A stretch of 64,000 bases of DNA from NCBI GenBank assembly GCA_015680685.1, contig MNCI01029492.1, positions 1,450,599 through 1,514,598 on the forward strand. The letters are read 5' to 3'. Positions 55,501-64,000 of this stretch are shown here, in pieces. The notes beneath the pieces were generated by a model. That model searched no databases. It was not told the origin of the DNA and saw nothing but the letters and a program-made list of their open reading frames with translations. Within the stretch, counting starts at the first letter, position 1. Every line of letters begins with the position of its first letter. The position numbers and the translations under genes are program-made. Origin of the DNA: Gnetum montanum. Taxonomy: Eukaryota; Streptophyta; Gnetopsida; Gnetales; Gnetaceae.

Positions 55501-57567
55501 CTACAATCAATTAAGGATTTGTAATTACTAGACTATTCTCATAAATGAGAAACAATTTGGTACCTTAGTCATACCCTTAGTTATATCAAGTTCTTAGTTC
55601 ATTATGATTACAAAGTTAGAAAAATTTTTCAAGAACAACCCCATTAGTACTTTTCTATTGCGTAAAATGAGTGGTATGATCAATTAGGAGTCTTCTTAAA
55701 GTTGTTTTTGGCCTTAACATGAGTAATTTACTTTAAAAATTCTTGATATGTCCTATTAAACTTACCCTTATACTACCTTCTAGTCATTAGCAATTTCAAA
55801 AACATCAACTCAAATTTTCCTTGCTAGCACTCACCCAAAACTAAGATGAGCACTTCGGGATCACATAGATTTGAAAAACACAAAAATCAAAGTAATAATG
55901 CGCAAGTTATGGGAACTAGAAGATGGGGTGTTAGAGTGCTTAGTTGCAAAGCAAAAGTAGTAGCAAATCTCCTTTTATGAAAATCATAAATTAAAATTTT
56001 TTCTAACTCCACCATGCTATATATAGTATTTATAAGTGCAATTTCATAAATACACCATTGTAGATGCAATATTGTAGGTGCTTGCAATATCATATCTATA
56101 ATATCACCCTAGAAAAATCAAATTTTCTTAATGTTTTTTAGGGAAAATTTGAGTTCCATCGGATGGCTAGAAAATATACATCATGTTGAAAGGGTTTTGA
56201 AATGGAGATGATGTTTCAGTTGTGAAAAATAAGCTTTGAAAGTCTATGATTAAGGAATCTTAGGCTATGAAAGTGTATGAGGTGTTGATGGAATGAATGG
56301 GATAAACAATGGTGTTGTGTCATTAGAATGGATAGTGTGAACGATATGGGAAGTATTTATTGTCATTTATCAGAATTGGAAGGCTCAAGATGATGTGGAC
56401 TCGCTTGGTAGATATAAGATACAATAGTTATACAAGTGGGTCCTTCCCAAAGTAAGCTCCATCCCTTAATTCCATTGAATAACCACTCCTAAAAGTGTCC
56501 TTAGACACTTAAGGAGTTGAATGTAACACATACATGTTTAGCAAGACACATATGTTAGTACCACCAAATTGGAAAAATAACTCTATGTTACACAAAATCA
56601 TAAGTTATGATTATTCAAACAACAAGATGAAATGGGCTTAGAAGGTATTGCATAAATCAGGATGTGAGATGTCTTACCATAGGGATAATGAATTCTTATG
56701 TTTTATTAGTGGTTTAGGTAATCATTAACCTTTGTGTCCAAGATTCAAACCAAGTCCAAACCACATTCCAATGACATCACATCATTTCATCTCTTGGATT
56801 TATAATCGTAAGACTATCAATGTTACAAGGGGTATTATCACTTGGCATATTGTCCAAGGGAGGAGTTTTATTCATGAAACTTTATTTTTATGTTTACGTT
56901 TCTGAGAAGCTACCTATCTTTAGGCATGGGTAACATGTCTTTCCAATGGGACCCCCAGAAACTTATTCTGTGTCAATCATTGAAGGTAGCACATATTTTA
57001 CTCTTACTTCCATTTTTTGTTAGATCTACAAGGATATAATACAACCTTAGTAACATAATAGAACTTACAATGATAATCTAAAAAGAATCCACAAGTCCCT
57101 GTAATGTCACACCCTTTACATTCCCACTTGGTTCTTCACTTTTCGATCTAGGCATAATGATCATAAGTTTATTCTTATTTGTATGATGAAAAAGAATGTC
57201 ATTATGGCCATGGTAAGAACCTCTTATTAATGGAATGGATGGATGCATGATGTGAGCTCACTGTGCAAATAATCAATCTCTTATGACTTGATATCATAGA
57301 GAAATCTTCACCTTGTTGGCTACATCTTGCCTTTATCTAAATGTGTTTTATTAACAATCAAAATTATTTACAAAGGGTTTAAAAACAAAGTATAAAAGAA
57401 ATGGAAAAGATAGTAAAAATCATGAAAAAGTATAAAGAATGAAAAATGTAAGAGAATATGAAAAATTAAAGAAATGGAAAAGTATAAAAGAATAAGAAAA
57501 TGTCAAATAATGTGAAAAATAAAAGAATTGTAAAAAAAAATAGAAAAATCACTTATTAATTTCAAAA
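55501..57567 (-). other. Noncoding interior of element F
   Basis: On the minus strand from gag towards ORF2: the CTTGTGGATTC/GTGACATTAC block near 57100, the conserved GCTTACTTTGGGAAGGACCC-like block at 56453-56433, a decayed GATAT array near 56100-56050, TATA-like TACTATATATAG at 56023-56012 and a CTTAGTTTTGGGTG relic of the internal G-rich motif near 55842. Confidence 0.6.
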
Positions 57568-58335
57568 TCAAAGTAAAGTATCTCCCCCACGACTGATTTC
57601 ATGGATAAGTGTTTGGAAAATGCTCCCTAAATCTCCTAGGTCATACATTGTAGGTGATTCACCTATCATGTTTATTAATTTAATTGTTCTATCCTTATCC
57701 CATGTAATTTTAATAGTAATGAAGTTAAGATTGTCTAAATCCTTATTCTCTTTTCCTTTTGGTGTATGATTATGAGTTATTAATTTCATTTTTATGTCCT
57801 TAGTTGGGGTCATTTTCTTAGTTTGGGAATTCGTAAGTGTTTCACATGTTTTCATGCATGTGTTAGATAGTTGTTGGTTCTTAGTTAGTGGCCATAGGAT
57901 GTCTTTTGGCTTGGTGGCCTCTACTCTTTTAGTTGCATACATTGGTTGTTTATTATTGTTGTTGTGGATTGGAATGATAATTGTGTTGATGTTTTGAAGT
58001 GTTAGTCCATGATTGCACCCTTTACTCTCAATAGTAATGCATGGAATTCGTTGCATGTGTATGGCTCCATGCACGTCTTCTTTAGAAATCTCAACTGACA
58101 AATCTCTCATACTTAGCTTAGTGTCGATTGTGCTAAGCCATGCCCTCCTTATCAACATCTTTCACATCAATAATCAAAAAGTCTGCTAGATATTACCACC
58201 CATTGATAGTGCTCACTACATCATCTATCTACCCTAAAGGAGTAGTGACAAACTAGTTTGTAAGCTCCAACCTGATATTACATTCTTTTAATGGTGGTAG
58301 GTTGCATGGTTGATATGTTTTGTAGGAAATATGAT
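57568..58335 (-). pseudogene. Gag/protease C-terminal region of element F
   Basis: The minus-strand frame from 58158 to 57568 begins 'RRAWLSTIDTKLSMRDLSVE', aligned with the 'GRAWLSTVNECLGIHDLSLE' end of the retropepsin-like region of B. It ends SRGGDTLL over the G-rich motif 57583-57597. Upstream to 58335 the translation still aligns with the protease part of B but has stops. The catalytic aspartate would lie beyond G. B and F therefore share a protease-bearing gag that C, D and E lack. Confidence 0.7.
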
Positions 58336-59170
58336 TGATGAGTGGCGAGGTACCCCTACACTCAACCATATGAATACTAGCGTTTCACGCGTGATTCGGT
58401 TGAACCCTGCAGATGGACTAGTTGTGGTATCAAGACAATTATCCTTAGGTCGCAGTTCGCTATCTTCCCATCTAGACTAGTGTTAACTTTGTCACGTATG
58501 GTTTAGTCCAGAATGAGGTGTATGATGTGTTCCTATAATAATGCTACTCCTGGGTATAATGGAAAGTGGTAATATTAGCTAAGCTAAGAGAGAGAGGGTG
58601 AGAGAGAATCTAAGCTAGCCTAAGTGCGATGAGCATTCATTACTCAATCATCCATACAAAGCTTGGACTTTGTGCATGACTACCACTGGGATTACCAAGC
58701 ACAGATCCTAGGTACGCTATTGGGTTACCAAGTAGTCACACTTAAATGCTGGTAATCAAGTCGTACTCATTTCGCGTTTAACAAGAGTTTAGGGTGAGAA
58801 GAGATTAACTAAGAAAGCAATAAATAACAATTAAATAGATAATTAAGCTAAGTGAATGCTGCAATGATGAAGTAATCTCAATCTTTATTTCTAGTCATGT
58901 GCGTGTCCAAGTACATCACACTCGAATAAGGATGCTATACAATTACAATCACCACACTGCGGGCATACACTGGGAGAGAAGGGCTAAGAGAAGAACTACA
59001 TAAAACTTAACACTTAAACTAAGAACTAAAAAACTGAAGCTCCTTATCAGAACTGTCTACCTCTTATTTATAGATGAGGAGATAGGCTGCGATATCGCGT
59101 ACACGATATTGGGGCTAGGCTGTGATATCGTATATGTGATATCGCAGTTAACTAAAATGGCGACTCATGA
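58336..59170 (-). repeat. 3' LTR of element G
   Basis: 835 bp. The plus-strand right end reads GACTCATGATACCCCC, so the LTR terminus is TC instead of TG, a point mutation. The minus-strand TATA box is at 59072-59065 and two palindromic units lie at about 59147-59083. Confidence 0.9.
59065..59147 (-). promoter_or_regulatory. U3 palindrome array and TATA box of element G
   Basis: Two units of the form GCGATATCACATATACGATA and a second with GATATCGCAGCC, then TATAAATAAGAGG, all on the minus strand. Confidence 0.7.
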
Positions 59171-59188
59171 TACCCCCACGACTGAATG
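59171..59188 (-). other. Polypurine tract of element G
   Basis: On the minus strand CATTCAGTCGTGGGGGTA, adjoining the LTR. Confidence 0.75.
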
Positions 59189-59351
59189 AAAACTCGTCCT
59201 TGAGTTATAGTGAGAACAAGTTCCATTGATTACACAGTGGATAGGTACGGAATTATCGGATGGTGAAAATGGGTTTATGCTATAGTGTGGAATCAAAAAA
59301 AAATTGAGACACAACATAAAGAATGTGCTACAGCTACAAAATTGGTGGAAC

Positions 59352-62140
59352 TCATGTAGTTCTTAGCGGCAGTGGCTTCTCCATAGGTGCTTTCCCCTTG
59401 TCTTTTGCTCCAGGTCTTGGGACTTGATGACGTTGGAGTATGGCCTGGAGTTTCTCCTCTTCCGTCCTGGGATCTTGTGCCATCCATGCTAATGTTTTGA
59501 TGTTTGATGGAGTCAGCACTTCCCATGGGCAGGGTAGTTGCAGAAACATTTGATTTGCCTTGACATACCAAGTTGCAAATGCCTGTAGTTCCTCCTCGTA
59601 GGCTCTAGCTTTGTCTCTGTATTCTTAAAAATCCACAAGCCGTTGAGCCAAATCTGTTGTGATACCTTTTTGTCCTTGGTAGCTTGCCTTCACCACCTCA
59701 AGTTTAGAATTTGCAATCTCCAATTTTTGTAATATCTTTTTGCATTCTGCAAATTTTGTTTCATATTTGATGTAGGTGATAGCTACCTGTTGCTCGAGCT
59801 CTGTTCTCGGGCACCCTGCTGTTAACATGGCAAGGTTGGCATACCGCAAGTTTGCCAACTCCATGTATTCTGTAAGATCTTGGATCTGCAGGTCCTAGTT
59901 CTTAACTTTCGCCTGGTGGGAAAATGCATATGTGTCCAATATGGCCCGCCAATCAGTGTGTTGAGCACTGATAGCATTGATTTGGGCCTTGGCCATATGG
60001 ATCTCCTTCTCAAGGATCTGTTTGTACATCCCCACCTGGTCCTGGAAGTGCTCCTTTAGCTTTTCATGTCGTTTAGCCTTATTTTGCCATGCGCTTATTT
60101 CGATAGCTATCTTTTGGAAAATGATGCATACCTCCTACATTGAGAGGGTTCGATTCTCTCTGGCTAAATGGCTCATGTCTTGGTTGACCTGAATGAATTT
60201 TTCTCACAACTGATGTAAATTTTCTTCAAGAACATTCTTTTCCTTCTCCACAGAGGTCAACCAAAGGTTGTTGGCAACAAGCTGCTTGTTTTTCTCTTGT
60301 AAGGCCTTGAGTGCCTTGATATGTGCATGAGTTTGCGCTTGTGTTGTAGAGGCATCCTAAACAGCCTTCTCTTTTTCTTCTGCCACCTTCTTATTCTCCA
60401 TTAGTAGTTTGGTTAGTTGCTCAGTTTTGAAATTGTCCAGCTGGTTTGCGAGAACAAATTGCAAAAGGTCCCGCTGTGCTGCTTGTAGGGCCACGAGCTT
60501 TTCTTGCAATTTTTGCACCTCTGCTTCAGCATGCACGGCCCTCACCTCTGACAAGACCAGCTTCCCCTTAGTGGAAATGAGGTCTGATTGAATTGTTGTA
60601 ACATCTTAAGGGATGTCAAATAGGGATATCATTACTTGTCCTATTTGTAGCAATCGATCAAGCACATCCTCATGTTCCATAGGATTCATTGAGGTTTTGG
60701 CTAAAGTTTGAGCATCCTGTGCTTCCATGCGATTTTCCGATGTACAACATGTACATTGAACGATTCTTTAATGTGGTTTGCGACCACTTCTGCAGCTCCC
60801 GCTGCATCCTAGTGTTGCATGACCACCACCATAGCCCCTTCACCAGTTTCTAATTGCACTTGGAAAGATGCAGCGTTTCCTGAGATCTATTGTGACCAAG
60901 TACTTTCCCCTCCTCCTGTATGGATGGACACTTCACCCCTTGCACAATCTAAAGAAACCATGGGTTGTATGGCATCGTCAATGACGTGAAAGAGATTTGC
61001 ATCATCACGACTTCCCCAACTGACCGTCTCAACGATGGCCCTGAGATAGCTCATCGACAGTCTATAATCTTGTGCTGGCGGTGGTCGATCCTAGTCCGTG
61101 CTAGGCCCTACTTCTTGTTGTTAGCTAGGTCTCGTACTTGGAAGTTGGCTGGGTCCTACAAGTTGAGTTGCAATTGGTTCAGCCGTCTGTTCTTTTTCTT
61201 GTTCTGGTCCCAATGTCTCATCAGTGATTTTCCTTATGGCTAGTGGCTTTAACAGTTCAGCACATGAAGCATTTTGGGCTTTTTGGAGGACATCATTAGT
61301 GTATCCCCCGATACTAGCACGTTGGCATAGCTTCCTGATAAGGCAAGGGAAGGGCAACACCATCTTCCCTGTCTTCCATTCCTCGAACCACCTCAAGATT
61401 TCTGTAAATTATAGATGAGGCAGGTTATCATTAACCTTTCGCATCAGCACTGCACATTCCCTTGCCACATATGTTGAAATCATTTTTAGGCCCTTCATGG
61501 GGAAGAGGTGATACGTTCCAATTTTGAAATAGATCCTCTCTTCCATCGTCAACTCTCCAAATGTCTTATCCATGCCATATGCCCTTTCCAACCAAACTCG
61601 TTACACATCAGGGTCTGAATAGGTAGACAACTAAGCAACCTTGGGCCCTGTATTCAAAAGGTTTAATAATTCTGAAATGGCCTACATAGAGAAATTGACT
61701 GTCACACCACAAATGTTAACGGTGGTGCCTTGTTCTTTGTTGTGCTAGAATTGGTACGTTTCCTGTAGGTACCAAGCACAGCTTTCAGAGAGGATAGTCC
61801 ATAAGGGAGACCCTGTGAGGTGGTCCCTAATAGCCTCAAGAGCAAACTCTGCGAAAGATTCAAAATTTAATTCCACAATCACCGTAATGAATGTGGACAT
61901 TTAGTGGACAACTTGAACACAATCCTGGGGCAACGTGAGATGTTTTCAATATTCAGGTGCTGCAGCAGCTCCTCCTTCTACCTGCCCAGACTATACAGTA
62001 GCAGGGTCTTCTTAATGAATGCTAAATGATTGTTCCTCATACTCTACATGTTGTCTGGCAGGGACTTGTTCTTCACCTCTCCTAGGTTGTTTGCTTCCAC
62101 CTTGAGCAGGACCTTCCTATTGTCCACGTTTCGAGGCCGT
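59352..62140 (-). pseudogene. ORF2 of element G
   Basis: The start codon is mutated (ACG at 62140, after GTGATTGTAG). The domain core spans about 61930-61260 ('MERAYGMDKTFGELTMEERI', 'MISTYVARECAVLMRK', 'MVLPFPCLIRKLCQRASI'). The coiled coil covers about 60600-59620, and the tail ends at 59352 after 'PSNIKTLAWMAQDPRTEEEK'. A TGA in the coiled coil (60206-60204) is at the same codon as a TGA in E (46058). The total length is not a multiple of three, so at least one small indel occurred. Confidence 0.78.
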
Positions 62141-64000
62141 CTACAATCACATGGGACCAAGCGTTAGTAATGTTGTTACCAAAGTTAGGTTATACCTTAC
62201 TGTATGCCTTAATTAATTTATTTATTTTATGCCCATGTGATGTTTCCCGAAAGATTATAATAGTGAGTCCTTTTTTACTTAGGTGGTTTCCAATTTTAGT
62301 TTCCCAATGTACCTAATGGAATGAAATTATTTTTGGCACATTTATCCTTAATGTTAGAACTAATTACCCTTGATAATGTCCTTTGGATGATGAAAAATTT
62401 CAAAAAAGTTATGCGTTATTCGGCGTGTGTCCCTCCCCCACGACTAAGCTGAACACTTTGGGTTCAAGTAGGTTCAGACGGAATAAAAATCAAAGTACTA
62501 GCGAGCGAGATATAGGTAGAAAAGCAAGGGTCTCACAATCGCAAGTCATAGAGAAAAATTCAAAAATTTCCCCCATGTGAATTGTGGAAAATGATGTTAA
62601 GTGTTGCGGGGGGAGTCACCTATTTATAGTTGGACGAGACGCGATATCGCGGCTCTAGTGATGTTTAGGCCGAGGGAAAAATATAGAATTTTTAAGGCTT
62701 TTCTAGAATTAAAAATGGAAATTAAGGACATGTGGGAATGTGTCAAAGGGTCTAGGGTAATTTAGGTAGTTTTGAAGGCACGAATAATGATATGTGGGTG
62801 GAACTGAGCAATAAGGCCTTGGGTGGTAAGTGAGAGCAAAAGGCCATGTAATGGTGCATAGGAACGTCAGAATTCAAAGGGATAGTAGTAGGGAAAGAAT
62901 ATCGTGGAAAATATGTTGAGGGTAAGAAATGATGTGTGTGAGCTATGTCATGAGTGAAAATTACAAAAGATTACACAAGTGGGTCCTCCCCAAAGTAGGT
63001 TCCAACCTATAATGCCCTTGCGTAACTACACTTAAAAGTGTTTGTGGGCACTCGAAGGGTTAAATGTAATCCACACTGGTTCCACAAAACACACACATGT
63101 AAGTATCACCAGAGTGAGGTAAGAATTCTACACTATACAGGATACAAGCTACAATTACATGGATAGCGAGATGAGATGGACTATAGAAGGGATTGGAGAG
63201 ATTGGGACATGAGGTAACTGATCTAAGGCACAATGAATCCTGCATGTAAAGCATGATTAATGTGTCATTAACTCGTTGTTCCAAGATCAGGACCAAGTCC
63301 ATTCCTCTGATCAGTGACAGCGCATTGTTTCATCCCATGATGAGTGACTATAAAAGTACCATAACAACAAGGCATATGATCACTTTACATTTTGTTCAAG
63401 GGAGGAATGATTTTTGTTTTGTGGCACTTTCTTTGTGTTTTTCTTTTCTCTTTTTTTTTTATCATTGAATCCAGAGAAGCTGCCAACCTTCAAGCATGGG
63501 TGCATGTCTTTCTAGTGGGACCCCCTAGAATAGCATTGGATTTTTGAGTGCCCTTTTGATTACTCTTACTGCCATTTTTCGTTAGATCTACAAGTATCTT
63601 AGTACAACCACGTTGCATGATAACTTCCACATACATCACTAAAGAGAATCTGCAAGTCCTCTTGATGTCACACCCTAATCATTCCCTCTTGGTCCATCCT
63701 TCTTCATTCTGGGTACAATGAACACAAAATTAATTTTTAAGTTTCAACAATGTCAAGAATATCACTGTACCCTCGAATAGAACCTCTTATTTGTAGAATG
63801 GATGGGTAGGTGTAATGGGCTCACTGTCCACATAATTGATCACTCGAGACTTGCTAACATAGAACACCCCTCAACCAACGAGCCACATGAGTGTTTTATT
63901 CGTAGATGAGATTACTTATGAAAAGCTAAAAAGATAAAACAAGAAATTGAAAAATGAAAAACTGGAAAACAAAAAGTTGTAAAATTAAAGAAAAATGAAA
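62141..64000 (-). other. Interior of element G upstream of ORF2
   Basis: Minus strand, from the right: the AAATAAGAGGTTCTATTCG site near 63782-63800, CTTGATGTCACACCC block near 63661, conserved block at 62996-62977, palindrome plus TATA (62652-62620), G-rich motif CTTAGTCGTGGGGGAGG at 62447-62431 and donor-like AAGGGTAA near 62371-62364. No coding frame is supported. Confidence 0.65.
62618..62655 (-). promoter_or_regulatory. Internal promoter-like module upstream of ORF2 in G
   Basis: On the minus strand CCGCGATATCGCG (62652-62640) is followed about 10 bp later by ACTATAAATAGG (62631-62620). Position relative to ORF2 matches the module of E at 43574-43643. Confidence 0.65.

Larger units (their letters stand above)
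51694..58335 (-). mobile_element. LTR retrotransposon element F, 3' part (interrupted by G)
   Basis: Minus-strand element inserted in the LINE. Its 3' LTR is 51694-52564, then come the polypurine tract, ORF2 (55500-52778), a noncoding interior with the conserved block and a gag/protease tail (58335-57568), where G is inserted. The remainder, including the 5' LTR, lies beyond G outside the window, so the target duplication (left side GATAA, 51689-51693) cannot be checked. It is AT-richer and more decayed than D, E and G. Confidence 0.85.
58336..64000 (-). mobile_element. LTR retrotransposon element G, 3' part (runs off the window)
   Basis: Minus-strand element inserted into F. Its 3' LTR is 58336-59170, followed by polypurine tract, ORF2 (62140-59352), internal promoter module and the noncoding interior up to the window end, which corresponds to E just after gag. 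Gag, primer site and 5' LTR lie beyond 64000. The left target copy is ATGAT (58331-58335). Along its length G is the closest relative of E. Confidence 0.9.

Noticed and set aside
57794-57997. Plus-strand hydrophobic frame resembling a membrane protein
   Set aside because: It is the antisense shadow of the gag/protease region of element F on the minus strand.
60977-61243. Plus-strand frames opposite ORF2 of G
   Set aside because: Antisense shadows; the minus-strand frame is homologous to ORF2 of C, E and F.
1-64000. tRNA or rRNA genes
   Set aside because: No cloverleaf with A and B box spacing or rRNA core sequence was recognised; tRNA-like strings are only the 18-base primer sites.

Overview
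This window is nuclear DNA from a plant with a large, repeat-rich genome, probably a seed plant; I cannot name the species. The evidence is nested Athila/Tat-like LTR retrotransposons with tRNA-Asp-type primer sites, a plant-type Helitron with introns, Copia and LINE remnants, and a short piece of a plant U-box/ARM-repeat gene. No intact host gene, tRNA, rRNA or CRISPR array is visible. Almost every protein-coding stretch carries stop codons or frameshifts, so the window reads as a transposon cemetery.

Layout. 1-4.5 kb: AT-rich sequence with a decayed Copia gag piece and an old LTR remnant. 4.9-6.5 kb: ACGT-core tandem repeats, a U-box/ARM gene fragment and a run of 38-53 bp local duplications. 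6.85-11.73 kb: a broken Helitron Rep/helicase gene that runs into a 242-base assembly gap. 12.0-12.3 kb: a near-perfect 67-bp inverted repeat. 12.8-13.7 kb: a minus-strand Copia gag remnant. 16.16-17.08 kb: solo LTR (element A). 17.45-24.15 kb: complete LTR element B. 25.6-51.7 kb: a degraded LINE split by element C (27.40-50.94 kb), which is itself interrupted by D (31.20-37.36 kb, minus) and E (39.30-47.92 kb, plus). 51.69 kb to the end: element F (minus), inserted in the LINE and itself interrupted by element G (minus, running off the window). Exact or near-exact 5-bp target duplications fix the ends of A-E.

How the parts work together. B-G form one related non-autonomous group. Those whose 5' ends are visible have a tRNA-Asp-type primer site; the group has a gag-like gene with a CX2CX3HX4C knuckle (plus a retropepsin-like region in B and F), but no reverse transcriptase, RNase H or integrase is visible, so enzymes must have come from elsewhere. 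C, E, F and G also carry a second gene (ORF2, about 930 codons) with a region resembling the 'putative plant transposon protein' family followed by a long coiled coil. ORF2 has what looks like its own promoter: a TATA box, in E and G with the same GATATCGCG palindromes that lie upstream of the LTR TATA boxes, and a conserved splice-acceptor-like site just before its ATG. A G-rich polypurine-like motif recurs at the gag end, before ORF2 and before the 3' LTR, and a conserved noncoding block lies between the two genes. This modular, two-promoter, pol-less architecture is the most interesting thing in the window.
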